A stretch of 64,000 nucleotides of DNA from Ustilago trichophora (taxonomy: Eukaryota; Basidiomycota; Ustilaginomycetes; Ustilaginales; Ustilaginaceae), in the NCBI GenBank assembly GCA_900323505.1, contig OOIN01000008.1:992001-1056000 (forward strand), given 5' to 3'. Positions 37,590 through 48,293 of the stretch are shown here, in pieces. The stretch's first letter is position 1; each line of letters begins with the position of its first letter. The translations under genes were made by a program, and so were the position numbers. Below the pieces are notes generated by a model. That model did not search any database and was not told where the DNA came from. It worked only from the letters and a program-made list of their open reading frames with translations.

Positions 37590-37700
37590 GGCCACGGCTG
37601 GGAGCTTGCAAGCGACTCTCCCGAGTTAGGCAATCAATTTTTGTTTCTCACTCACTTCGTTTCTTGACACGTGTACCTGACTGTGCTCTCTTGAGAGTGA
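37590..37700 (+). repeat. split direct repeat B2 (right terminus)
   Basis: 111 bp copy of B1 ending CTTGAGAGTGA. A unique 122-bp spacer (37468-37589) separates it from A2. Confidence 0.92.
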
Positions 37701-38253
37701 ACGTAGCCGCTCGTCCACCCCCACGCTTAATATATTCTAGCCCTTTGTTGCCAAGTCGGAGTTCTCTGGTGTGACCCAAAGTGGTTACTGTACCCACTTG
37801 CTCGGATCTGTCAATATCCAGCCCGAAACCAGCGCCCGCCAAGTCTATCCTCTTTCTCGGGCCACACCTCCGCAGAAAAGCGACCGAGCTAGTTGCCTCG
37901 ACAACCCTTGATTTTTATCAAAGTCTTGAAAGTTGTTGGAGCCTGATTCCCGAATCGGACATCGATCTCTTGCATGTTCTGTTAAAATGTTGACAAGCTA
38001 TGTAACGTAGCACCAAATCTAAAGCTCGTCCGCTGCAAGGTGGGTCACCAGAGTCGGTTCGAGTCGGTTCTCGCTTTGAGAGAGAGAGCGCATCTCTCGC
38101 GTGAAATGGGTTAAGTTTAGGGTTTGAGGTCGGCTGTGCTTTGCATCCGTCCGTACGTGTGTCGGGCGCGGCTGCGTCTTTGGAAGAGGTGAGCCAATCG
38201 CTTGGCACGCGACGGCAAAGAAGAGGGTTACAATTCTTTCAGTCGGGACACGT

Positions 38254-38254
<1 letters not shown>

Positions 38255-38298
<44 letters not shown>
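38255..38298. repeat. 44-nt poly-T run
   Basis: A pure homopolymer. It could be the A-tail of a minus-strand retroposed sequence, but no body or target duplication was found. Confidence 0.9.
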
Positions 38299-39622
38299 CT
38301 TTTCTTTTGCATCCTTGCAGTTGATTGCACGAGGAAGCCTTTTTGACAATATACGGTATGCACACTAACTTACTCCACTGTAGCTAACCGTTTGGTTTTT
38401 CGCTTTTCGCTTTCCGAACATGCTTGGGGCTTGTGTTTGCTTCTTCTGCACACAAACTCTGGCAATTAGCTCGCGTTGCTGCACAAGCAAGCCCACTCCG
38501 ACCTTGCGTTGCCTTGAAATGGTCCCACTCTACACACACACTCTCTCTCTTTCTCTCTCTCTCTTTTTTTCCAAGAGTGTCACAGTGGAATCTAAAAAAG
38601 GATTCTAGATAGATAGGCGCTACAGCACCTGCGGTTAGCGTGGAAATGTGACATCTGGCGCAAGAGGATCCTCGGTCAGGTTGGGTTGGGTCGCTTGTTG
38701 AATGTCGCTTGTGCCAACGCGGCGGTTAAGGCTTGCGCTTGTGCGGCTATCGGCAACCAAGCTTTGAGAGCATAAAATCTGCCAAACCCGCCGTCGATTT
38801 TGTTTTTGATGCAACGCCTATTCGCTGCTGACAGGTAAGGGACCGAGGATCGCAGTGCAGTGCTGTACATGCTATGGGCTCGCCGCCAGGCGCCGGGGGT
38901 TCGGGGGCGGGCAGCCCCCGAGCAAACCTTGTTGATCATCTGTTATCGATAACGTATGCGTGTGTGTGCAGGTGTCTGGACCTCGATCTGCGGCAGCAAC
39001 ATGGCGCAATATATTGAATGTCACCGGGATGCCGGATCCGTGCCAAAGCTTACTATCACACTCAGATGTCAAAAACGAAGGCGAAGGCGAAGGGTTTTAC
39101 CCACGGATGTAACCATGATACAAGGCAGAGTGACAAAGAGACAAAGAGAAGAGACGAAGAGAGAGAGACCATGTGATCACTGGCGAGCCTCCGAGAATGC
39201 AAATCCAAACTCACGGATCGCTGCAGTCGGTAAATGGTCGGTAAATGGGTTGCAGAGATGTGCTTCAGTGCCCTCCAACCAGACATCTGGGCCTGGCAAC
39301 AGGTTGGAGTGTCGCACTTGATGGTCTCTGTCCTCGGTCACACAGACCCAACATCGGTGTCAATCAAACTCACCCGTCCGGATAAAATCTCTTCCAATTC
39401 TTCCTCCCTTCATAAGCGACATCGCATCGACAACCACATACTTGAATCACATCACCTTACATTACACTTGCTTCTGCTTCTGCTTCTGCTTCTGCTTCTG
39501 CTTGCGAAAGCGAACCAGCATCTCGCCAAAAGACGAAACGACAAGAGGCGCGCACCAAATTGTCTTTTGTCTGCTCGTTATTGTTTGCTCCATCTCCGGC
39601 AGAATTGAAATTCCGCCCCGCC

Positions 39623-39647
39623 TTTTTTTTTTTTTTTTTTTTTTTTT
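39623..39647. repeat. 25-nt poly-T run
   Basis: A pure T homopolymer in the gene-free interval, preceded by a tandem CTTCTG tract (39469-39502). Confidence 0.9.
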
Positions 39648-40982
39648 CGCAACCGCAAAGCCGTCGTATTGTTTGTGTTTTTCAGCGGGAACCCAAGCGA
39701 ACGGTGTGGTATCCTGTATGATTGGGTAAGAAAAGTGAGGAGAATGAGTGCCTGACAGCAGAGCCTCTTTGGGGAGTGATCCGAAGTTGCGGTTCGACAT
39801 GTCTCCACTCACAGTTCAACAGTGTACTGTACTGTACAGTACTGTCACCTCGGCATTAAGATGAGGCTTGACTTACGCACCAAATTGCCGGAACCTCTCT
39901 GCTTCTCTTTCTCTTTTCCATCTATGAGATATACAATTACCAAGACTCCGCTGAACATTGTTCTCGACCTTCTGCCCTATTAATGGCTTTTCTTGTGTAA
40001 CCCGACTTAGAGAGAGAGAACAATGGAAAACCGACGCCATCCCCGAGAGGTCAGCTTCTGCACATAAAGCATAGTCATGTCCTGAACCAACAAGACCATC
40101 TGTAATGACTTGATCCTAGTTATCACGAGCCAAAGCAGCATTTGACGTCAAGGTCGATCGAGATTTTCCACAAACGCAGCAAAAAAGGCGAGAACAAGTC
40201 GTCGATCTTGACAATCATGTTACGCCATGGTGTCGTGCTGGCACTGAGGTTGCTCTTGCTTTCTAGGCGAGACATCGATGCTGACCTTCTCCTTCTCCTC
40301 TTCCTTTTGGCCTCGCGTACAATATACATCCACAAACTTGGTACTTCGCATATCTCACGTACAGGCAAATACATAGCATCCCTCCCTCTCTCTCTCGCTT
40401 AAAAACGACTTTTTCTCTCCTCATCAGCATACAGAACATTTCGGACAAGATCGCTGATTGGATCGCCGTCTGCACATCTCTTATACTAAGTTGCGGGATC
40501 GGAATCGGCACCCTGCATCATCGACACTTGCTTGCGAAGGGAGCAATTCGGTAATATGGATCTTTTTGCAGAAAGAAAAAAAAGTCCGGGGTTGTCCCCT
40601 CCGGTAATTTTTTTTCCGCTTTCCGTTCCGTTCCTCCCATGATCAAGATCGCAATTGATCATCAGCAAACTTCGCCGAATGTTGACCCCTTTTGGCAATA
40701 CCTCCGCCTTCTTTACAGTCCACTTGCCTGAAAAAATCACAGAGGAAGGAAAAGGAGCAAGATTCGTCGCCGGTGAACCCAGGATTGAAAAATAAGATTT
40801 CTTTCCCTCCCTCTCTCTCTCTCTCCTCGAGTTTTGCTTGAAAGGTTGGGCAGAGGGTGAACTGAAAAAAAATTGAGTGCGGTACTGCGGGCGCTCTACC
40901 GCATTCAACGCTAAAGAGGTTTCTGCCTTCTTCGAAGGTGGCCCGTTCCGGGATTTACCCCACTGGTCAGTTGATGCATCCT

Positions 40983-41012
40983 TGCTTTGCTTTGCTTTGC
41001 TTTGCTTTGCTT
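40983..41012. repeat. TTTGC microsatellite
   Basis: About five to six tandem copies of the pentanucleotide CTTTG/TTTGC. Confidence 0.95.
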
Positions 41013-41747
41013 GTATGCTGCAATCCAACCAAAAGTTTGCTTTTCTTTTTCTTCTTCCTGTTTTTTGAAGTGTGGATCGGGTCGCCATGCGAGGCCCTCG
41101 CTTCTCCAAAAATCCTTCGCGTGTCAACTTTGTGCAGCGGAACCTCGATGAAAAAAGGGAGGCTCAAATTGCGCGCGTTCCGACACTCTGGATCCGACAC
41201 CATCCCCCAACACTAGCAGCACGCTTCTCGGTTTTGAGTTGACTGAACTCAGCCATCTTCTACCGACTGTCCTGCTCACTCACACTTCTGCCTGCATCAA
41301 ATGTACTCATCTGTACTGTTCTATACTCCGACAAAGAGCCATTGTTATGGGTCAAGGGTATCGGCCAAACCAGCCAATAGCCAAAATTGCTTAGATCACG
41401 CGCTCTAATACTCTTTGTCGGTTTCACAGCTCCATCGGTCAACCTGACAACATTAATGCGGTTCGTGCAGGTCGAGTTTCTCGGCTCCAATGAGATCAAC
41501 GCTAGGCAGAATACGGTGAAGCGGTCAACGGCGAAAAAAGTCCCGGTTCAAAAATTCCACTCAGATCATTGTCATAAGCTTTTTGGAATGTGATCATGGC
41601 CTCTCACACAGGCAGCAATACACTCGTGAGAGATGTTGGTGCAACGTTCGTATGATTACTGTGCAGTGGTGAGCAGATGTAATGCGATCAAAGCTGATCA
41701 AAGGAAAGGGATATAGTATGTCAGGTCCAAGACGCGCAGGGACGCAA

Positions 41748-43440
41748 TTACAGCCCACCAGTCATATCCCGAGGTAGAAGCGTTGCAAAGGTCAAGTAAC
41801 TCGTATGGCCTCTCATCTGATGGGACAGACAGTCAAGAAAGGAAAACAAAATAGAGTGCAGTCGTTAGTCCTCATACATCATCATATCGCATCGAAAACT
41901 CATGGCATAAGATACGTACCTCATAGTATGGCCTTGAGAAGACGGTTGCTGCTTGGATCGGTTGACTCTGCTGTGTTTGTTGTTGCATCATTCGGGCCTT
42001 CTTTTTGGTGACAGCAACACCTTCTTGTACGCCACGCTGGTACGAGGAGCCGTTTGCGTCTTTGTCCTGTGCAGGAGAAGCATCTGCTGTCTGCTTGACA
42101 CCTTGCGCATCTGCCTCCTCTTGATCGTGTTTGCGCTTCGACCCAATCTCACCTTCCAGCGCAGCAGAAGAAGAACCCTCTTCGACCATGCTGACATCCC
42201 CGTCCTCTTCCACAGTCGTAGATGCGCCTCCTTTGATCGGCGCCTTGGCACCACGAGCCTTCTCAATCTGAATCAACCTCCTTGTCTCTTTCCGCTTTTC
42301 GACCATTTTGATCCTGTTGATCGCCTCGTCGATGCTCATCTCGGGTCCGGCGGCCGAGTGGCTCTCGTGGGTACGTACCAGCGATTCAAACGTCTCGACG
42401 TCGGTGAAACCGTGCTCGTTGAGCGCGGTGACCGTCTTGAGCACCTGCTCGATGCAGGGGGAGAAGCAGCAGATTCGCGTGACGGTATCGCGTCGCAGTG
42501 CCTGTGTGGCATGGCCAATGGCCTCCCAGGGTGCGGGGAGGTCGAGGAATACCGAATCGGCTGCGTCCGTCAAACCGAAGCCGTCCTTGCACACATTGCG
42601 GTGGTTGAGAACAATGGTTCGGTCCATGCCGTGCGCGGCGAACTCGGCCCGCGCTTTGTCCGCTCGCGGTTCGTGGAACTCGAAACTCCACAGTCGACCG
42701 TGCTCGGCGGGTACGTGTGGATCGGTGTCGGGTCGCTGCAATGTTGAGGCTGTGGGAGAGAGGTCCTCCCCTGCTGTGGTAGCTGCTTCGGAGTTTTCTT
42801 TGGTGGTAGCAGTGGTATCGGCGGCATCGTCAAGATCACGAGGCTGACCTCTACCGCGAGAAAGGTTCTGCTGAAGGTGGTTCGGCAGCCCACCCCAGTT
42901 CCTTGGCACCTGCATCTCTGCCGCCTTCCCTTCCTCATCACCACTCTTGCCAGCCGCCCTGGTATCAGCCCTGCCGACAGTGCGAGCAATGAAATGGCTA
43001 AAACTACCCGAGCCCGTCCCCGCCTCAATCACCCGACTCCCCGGACCCATGCCCAACTTCATCGAGATGAACGACATATCGGGCGCATACAGGATCTGCG
43101 TCCTATGCGGCAATGCCAACGTCCACAGCTCCGGTGTAGGTCGCAGCAGGTAGATGTATCCACGACCGTTTTTGGAAATCATCTTGCTGCCGTACGGCAT
43201 CCCGATCATGTCGTCGTGGGGGAAATGGCCAAACATGTTGGATACATGCTCGCCAGGAGTGACGGTGAGTGGAATGGGAGTCTTGTCGCGAGAGGCAAAG
43301 ATGATGACGAGGTCTCCCGGTTGGATGTATGCGTCATTGTCGCGGGTCTTGCGGGAAGTTGAGGCAAGGGTTGAGGTCGAGGTCGAGGTCGAGGTCGAGG
43401 TTGAGGGGGTCGAAGTGGAGGCGGTGGTGATGGTCGACAT
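41748..43440 (-). CDS. TRM61: TRM61/GCD14, catalytic subunit of tRNA m1A58 methyltransferase
   Basis: Exons 41920-43440 and 41748-41816 on the minus strand, joined across a 103-nt GTACGT...CAG intron in phase 0; 529 residues. The second exon supplies MRGHTSYLTFATLLP, the family's conserved end. Without splicing, the frame would end in an unconserved tail, so the intron is well supported. The start is the ATG at 43440; the upstream extension is not conserved. Residues 1-30 are a Ser/Thr repeat. GCD14 features are DLVIIFASRDK, the TPELWTLALPHRTQILYAPDMSFI block, and the SAM motif VIEAGTGSGSFSHFIAR. The later motif FLDLPAPWEAI binds substrate. About 110 disordered residues are inserted between the SAM motif and the next core strand. 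With Trm6 the enzyme methylates A58 of initiator and other tRNAs in the nucleus. Confidence 0.93.
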
Positions 43441-44624
43441 CTTGGCGGCAAGTACCTCTCCTATTGTGCGATACGGAGAACCTCTGTGTATTTGTATTAC
43501 TGACGACCCTCCTTCGGAATCAAGACTTTCAGAGGTGATGTGTAGACATGCAAGATGATGGCCATGACACAGGAAGCCCGGGATGACCTTCACCTCGTTC
43601 AAAAGCGAGGCAAAAAGTTCCAACTTTGACACTTTTTTTGTGCTTCCAGAGAACGCGACTTCCGAGATTCCTTCGTATCGCCGATAACGGCCAAACACAA
43701 CAGATTTGACCCGATTGATTTCAAAGGACGCGTTACGCTTTTCCTTTCTTTTCCGTGTGAAGCCTGCAGTGAAGAGGCAGGCCGCGCCAGCGTTTGGCAG
43801 ACAATCCGGAATGCTGAGAAGAAAATTTATTGAGAGTCGCACACAATTCCCACCCTTCTTGTCCATCCAAGAAGAAGCAAGAGCCTCGGTTTGGGCACTG
43901 CATCCACCAAATCTTCGCAGAGTGTAGAGAAGGAAAAAAATAAAAAAAGCGAAAAGGACTTGGTGTCAAGGTGAGGTGAATGCTGATCACTTCCTCGATC
44001 TCTCGTCACGATCACTCCCCCGCATTATCAAGAACCCCCACGTTGGTTGAGCTTATCCATTGAGGCCAGCCGGGGATTTTTTGGCCGCTCGATAAGATAA
44101 CGCAAAGCCAAAGCAGGTGCTACAGCTTTGGTGAAAGGAGGGTCTTGTTGTTCGACCTTTCTTCCTTCCTCCCTTTGCTCGCCGTCGTCGGTCCGTCCGG
44201 CCTCGGCCTGCACCGTCGATACGGTCGGACATCACTTTGAAGGGTAGTCGCATTCCATTACACCGGCCCCAACATCGACATCTCTAGGCATCGAGAGCAA
44301 ATCGACCCACGGCGAAAGCATCGGTAGTCTCGGCACCATCTCATCCGGTCCATCATCGACACCATCAAGCTCCGACGTTGTGACCCCAACTTCCTTCTCC
44401 CTCTTCATCGGCTTTGGCATTCCTAGGAGGTTCTCTACCCGTTTCCACATCGACGATCGCTGCCGACACCCGAACCACTTTCAGTCTCGGACAGATCATC
44501 GAATGCGTCGACATCCGCTTCACGCATCTTGGCCCAGCTTCCTACCTCTCTCTTCATCGACACATCGTAACTTTCCTCGGGTTGACGGACCCTCGACAAC
44601 ACCGTTCTTGTGCGTCGCACCATC
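43441..44624. other. divergent promoter region between TRM61 and WC-2
   Basis: 1.2 kb between two start codons pointing away from each other. It holds the leaders and promoters of both genes. No further gene or clear control element is visible. Confidence 0.5.
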
Positions 44625-47600
44625 ATGACGACGACAGGTATTGCAGAAGACATGCTGCTAAATGCATCGTCTTTATCGACACCCACAACTTTGACGACAG
44701 ACATCACACCGACACCAGCGACGCCTCCGATGCAGCCTGTCGACGATGCAGTTGCGCTTTTTACCAACACAGATGCAGAGGATGTTGACGAAAACGATGC
44801 TACCATGCAGTCAATACACGTTCCAGACGAAGCAGCGTTGGCAGCGGCTGCCGCCGCTATGGCCGCAGCTGCCCAAGGTCAAGGGATAGCCCTAGATCAG
44901 CAACTTCAACCGGAGGAGTCAGCATCAGCAGATGCTTCTATGGATGGCCCAGATGATCTCAACTCGTATCTGCTCGCGGCTGCAGCAGCGTCGGTACATG
45001 CACAGCAGCAGCGCAACGACCACGAAGACCTCGCAAAAGCGCATTCCGAGGACAGTTTTGACTCGACTGCAACACCTGTACCCAACAGCGTATACACCAA
45101 TGGCACCTCTGTCAACGGCTCCGAAGCAGACGATGCGCGCGCTGCCATCCATGACCAGTGCCGCAAGTACACCGATGATAGTGCACCCTATCCTCTCACC
45201 ATTGGCAAACGCACACCAGGCGGATGTGCCCAGGTCCTCTCCGAAGGCGCTCAGAACCTCGACCATCTCCCGTTCACCGAAGCCACAGTTGAGCTCGGCA
45301 AGACCCGCTGCTACTGGGCCCTGCTCTCCGCAGACCACTCCAAAGGCAACGGTCCCACAGGCGAAAAGCTGCACTTTGTCTACCTCGACCCCATCCTGCA
45401 ACAGCACATGGCCGAACAATCCGCACTCATGGTCGGTTCGGACTTTTACGACTACGTTCACCCAGAAGAGCGCGATCGAGTCTCGGACGACATGCAAAAG
45501 ATCGTCGAGAGCCGTACGCTGTTTGGCAGTGTGACGCGATGTCGCTACTCCCGCATCCCTCGTATCCGCGAGCTGCTCGGCGCCGTCAATCCACCACGTG
45601 ATCCCGAAGCAGACCGCTATGTCGAAGATGACAGCTTTGTAGCGATCGACATTGTCATCAACTGGATTGGCGATGGAATGCTCCTCTGCTTCTTCCACGC
45701 CATCATTGACAAGGCCCACGAAGATAACGACGAGCAGCACAAATCCGATTGGACCAACTGGTGCGGCACTCCGGGGGACAGCTTTACAACGAGACAGTGC
45801 GATACCATTTGGAAGCAGGTCAAGGCTGCTCCCCGGGAGACGGTTCCGGAGAGCGGGCCGGTGCACGTGTTTCAAGTTATCGAGGCAGGGGGTGATGGCA
45901 GGGTGCTGTTGAGCTGGCCACCGCCTCGTCTGTTTTCGCGAGATGTCGAGGCTCAGCTGGTGACACAGTCTGATACGACGGTGTTCCAGGACGGCTCGTA
46001 CTTTGCTGATGACTTTGCACGCTTGGCACAGGGCGTCTCGATCGCTCCGGGCTCTTCATCGCTGTCGGATGCAAATACCAGCTGCACACGCCGCTTCCGT
46101 GCCAAGCATACTCTGACCACCGAAGGCAAGGTGCGCAGCATTGAGAGTGTTCTCATTCCTTACGGAGGCGTCATCTTGGCGTGCTTCCACACGACGTTCC
46201 AGCAGCAGCTTCCACCGCCGGATCCCAAGCTCGTGTTGCAAGCGCGTGCTACACTACAGGCACAAACAGAGCGACGTAAGGCCGAGGATGATGGATCTCA
46301 GGCCTCTCCGAACAAGCGTCCGCGAACCGAGGATGGTACTGAGCAAGCTGATACGGCAAGCACCGCGCTTCAGAATGGCGCTCAAACCCAACCGGCTGCT
46401 GCAGCGCCGCAGCCCAAGGCTGGAAGCACCACTGCATCACCACTGCCACCGTCGACGCCAAAATCGCAGCCTCAATCTGCTGCAGCTACCAACGGTGTCC
46501 ATGCTGCCCGCACCGCCACTCCCGCCGCGAAACCTGCAAACGGACACACGCCCAAACCGGCCGTTTCCAAACACGCCAAGCCTGTCAAGTCCGAGTCGAC
46601 CACGGGCATTTCAGCCCTCGCCAACCCCAGCCTGATGTACACCAACGCACCCGCCAAGCCACCCTCCACTCCCACCCCTGTCGCCGCTGCTCGCGCCTCC
46701 GCAGAACGCACCCCCACCTCGAACGGCACTGCCAACAGCCACCCCGCCCCTTCTCCCGGTGCTGAATCCCCGAGTGGCCCCAACAAAGCCTGCACGGGAT
46801 GCGGCAAAATCAACAGTCCTGAATGGCGACGTGGACCCTCTGGCCACAAGACGCTGTGCAACGCCTGCGGTTTGCGTTATGCACGCTCGTTGACACGCCG
46901 GAAGAAAAAGAAAGGCAAAGATGGACAGGTCGAATTCATCGAGCCGACCGGAGATCCCAGTGTTGTGCCCAAGAGTAGAGGTGGTGGAGGTGGAAGTTTG
47001 CCCGGTGTCCATAGGAAGAATAGCAAAAAGAGGAAGGAGGAAGAGGCTGCGAAAGCAGCGGCTACTGCGACGGTGGCGGCGGTGAATGGGGCCTCGGCTG
47101 CTTCGTCTACGGGTAGCTCGTCGTCGTCTGCGGGGTCCGCTACGCAGAGTCCTGCAGCTGCTACACCAGTGACGAACAAGGCCGTTTCGCCGGTGGCGAA
47201 AGCTGCTCCTACAACTACAGCAACGGCACCGGTGAAGGTGGAACAGATCGATCCTGTTCAGCCTGCTACCAGCGCTTCAGCTCCAGCAGCTGCATCTGAA
47301 CTTAGCTCCGTCGCTGCTGAACCTCCTGCAGATCCAGCCCACTCCATGGCAGTGTCGATCGCCCTGGACGCCATTGCAGCAGCCACATCCTCCGTCCCCT
47401 CCCTCGATACCGAGACCTTGCCCCTTCCCGTCTCCAACGCCATCTCGCGTGCCATTGCCGCCACCATCGGCAGCACCACCGCCACTTCTGACCCCTCCTC
47501 CACCACCTCCACTACCACCTCATCTGCCCCTCCTCTCCCTTCTGGCGCAGTGTTGACCTCTGAAGCACTACCTCTCTCAGCAACTAGCACTGCTGCCGAC

Positions 47601-47855
47601 CCAGACGCTTCCCAACCGTTGGATCCAAACGTCAGCGCAGCAGCCCTTAAAACCATCGAAAGCGTCGTCTCGGAAGCGCTTTACAAACAGCTCGTCCATT
47701 CTTCCGCTCTACCCGACGAGGCGGATGACCCTAGTGGAGAAAAAACTGAAAGCATCGACCTCTCCCAGACCCTCACGGCAGACGCTATCCGATTGGCTGC
47801 CCAGGCAGCAGTCGCACATGGCGTAGGTGAAGGAGAACCTTTTTCCGAAACATGA
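44625..47855 (+). CDS. wc-2: WC-2-type blue-light regulator (PAS + GATA zinc finger)
   Basis: A single exon of 1076 codons from the ATG at 44625. Residues 1-180 are Ala/Asp/Gln-rich. A PAS domain spans about residues 205-320 and includes [19 protein letters not shown]. One GATA finger starts at residue 723: [18 protein letters not shown] then [15 protein letters not shown], spacing C-x2-C-x18-C-x2-C, followed by the basic tail LTRRKKKK. One PAS plus a C-terminal GATA finger with x18 spacing is the WC-2 pattern; WC-1 would have a LOV domain, which is absent. WC-2 pairs with the flavin photoreceptor WC-1 to activate light-induced genes. The last 340 residues are Ala/Ser/Thr/Pro-rich, making it about twice the length of Neurospora WC-2. 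It is divergent from TRM61 and convergent with the kinesin. Confidence 0.9.
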   Translation: MTTTGIAEDMLLNASSLSTPTTLTTDITPTPATPPMQPVDDAVALFTNTDAEDVDENDATMQSIHVPDEAALAAAAAAMAAAAQGQGIALDQQLQPEESASADASMDGPDDLNSYLLAAAAASVHAQQQRNDHEDLAKAHSEDSFDSTATPVPNSVYTNGTSVNGSEADDARAAIHDQCRKYTDDSAPYPLTIGKRTPGGCAQVLSEGAQNLDHLPFTEATVELGKTRCYWALLSADHSKGNGPTGEKLHFVYLDPILQQHMAEQSALMVGSDFYDYVHPEERDRVSDDMQKIVESRTLFGSVTRCRYSRIPRIRELLGAVNPPRDPEADRYVEDDSFVAIDIVINWIGDGMLLCFFHAIIDKAHEDNDEQHKSDWTNWCGTPGDSFTTRQCDTIWKQVKAAPRETVPESGPVHVFQVIEAGGDGRVLLSWPPPRLFSRDVEAQLVTQSDTTVFQDGSYFADDFARLAQGVSIAPGSSSLSDANTSCTRRFRAKHTLTTEGKVRSIESVLIPYGGVILACFHTTFQQQLPPPDPKLVLQARATLQAQTERRKAEDDGSQASPNKRPRTEDGTEQADTASTALQNGAQTQPAAAAPQPKAGSTTASPLPPSTPKSQPQSAAATNGVHAARTATPAAKPANGHTPKPAVSKHAKPVKSESTTGISALANPSLMYTNAPAKPPSTPTPVAAARASAERTPTSNGTANSHPAPSPGAESPSGPNKACTGCGKINSPEWRRGPSGHKTLCNACGLRYARSLTRRKKKKGKDGQVEFIEPTGDPSVVPKSRGGGGGSLPGVHRKNSKKRKEEEAAKAAATATVAAVNGASAASSTGSSSSSAGSATQSPAAATPVTNKAVSPVAKAAPTTTATAPVKVEQIDPVQPATSASAPAAASELSSVAAEPPADPAHSMAVSIALDAIAAATSSVPSLDTETLPLPVSNAISRAIAATIGSTTATSDPSSTTSTTTSSAPPLPSGAVLTSEALPLSATSTAADPDASQPLDPNVSAAALKTIESVVSEALYKQLVHSSALPDEADDPSGEKTESIDLSQTLTADAIRLAAQAAVAHGVGEGEPFSET

Positions 47856-48293
47856 TCCCAATCACTACCAAAAATGAGGCTATTTTGCCTCATCACGTTC
47901 GATAAACGTGCCCGAACTTCCCCCTTTTTCTTGTACACTATCCTAGTTTTTCCCTTTTTCGTGTCGTAGCTTGGTGTACTGTACTCTATTTTTATATCCT
48001 CCGTCTTGACGTTTTGTTGTGACCTTGTAAAAGTTGTCTTACCAACCCCATTGGGGAAAAAGGCAGTGTTGGGTTTCCGCCTTTGTATTTCGTAGTCCGT
48101 TTCTCGAATTTCTTACGCTTTCCTTCTTGACAGCCGATTCTGTGCGTTCTTACGTCACTGCTCCCACAGCACACACACATCCTTCTTCAGAAAACAAATT
48201 GCCAACCAAAAACTACGATACAATAAAAAACAAAAAAACATACCCAAACGAAACCTAAGAAATCAATGTCCTGAATTTGGCATATCCTCGATG
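47856..48293. other. convergent intergenic region between WC-2 and the kinesin
   Basis: 3' flanks of both genes. AT-rich with a short GTGTACTGTACTCT motif (47975-47988); nothing else recognised. Confidence 0.5.

Larger units (their letters stand above)
23401..37700 (+). mobile_element. DIRS/PAT/Ngaro-type tyrosine-recombinase retrotransposon, interrupted by a Ty3 element
   Basis: The termini show split direct repeats in the order A1 (23401-23569), B1 (37188-37298), A2 (37299-37467) and B2 (37590-37700). B1 abuts A2 with no gap, A1 is the left end and B2 the right end. The A copies differ at 1 of 169 positions and the B copies at 1 of 111. Inside are a Gag-like ORF (32822-34090), an RT-RNase H ORF from 34120, and a tyrosine recombinase frame ending at 37100. 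No integrase or LTR belongs to this element. That organisation defines YR retrotransposons with split repeats, which are thought to integrate through a circular intermediate without target duplication; none is visible here (left flank ...CTACTGT, right flank ACGTAGCC...). Subtracting the nested Ty3 insertion and one target copy gives an element of about 6.46 kb. All three domains appear intact, so it may be active or only recently silenced apart from the insertion. Confidence 0.9.
37701..41747. other. 4-kb gene-free interval right of the retroelement
   Basis: No protein-family signature is visible on either strand; frames up to 213 codons lack ordered features. Contents are a 44-nt T run (38255-38298), a 25-nt T run (39623-39647), a TTTGC microsatellite (40983-41012), an 8-bp GC hairpin (38901-38908 with 38914-38921), the palindrome GTTATCGATAAC (38942-38953) and a palindromic GTACTGTACAGTAC tract (39822-39846). 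Confidence 0.5.

Noticed and set aside
38255..38298. A-tail of a LINE or processed pseudogene on the minus strand
   Set aside because: No reverse-transcriptase or gene-like body follows on the expected side and no target duplication was found.
38880..38955. Helitron or MITE end
   Set aside because: A GC hairpin (38901-38921) and a nearby palindrome suggested it, but there is no CTRR end, no replicase and no matching second terminus.
40486..41127. 213-codon minus-strand frame
   Set aside because: It includes the TTTGC microsatellite as an SKAKQ-type repeat and otherwise shows random composition.
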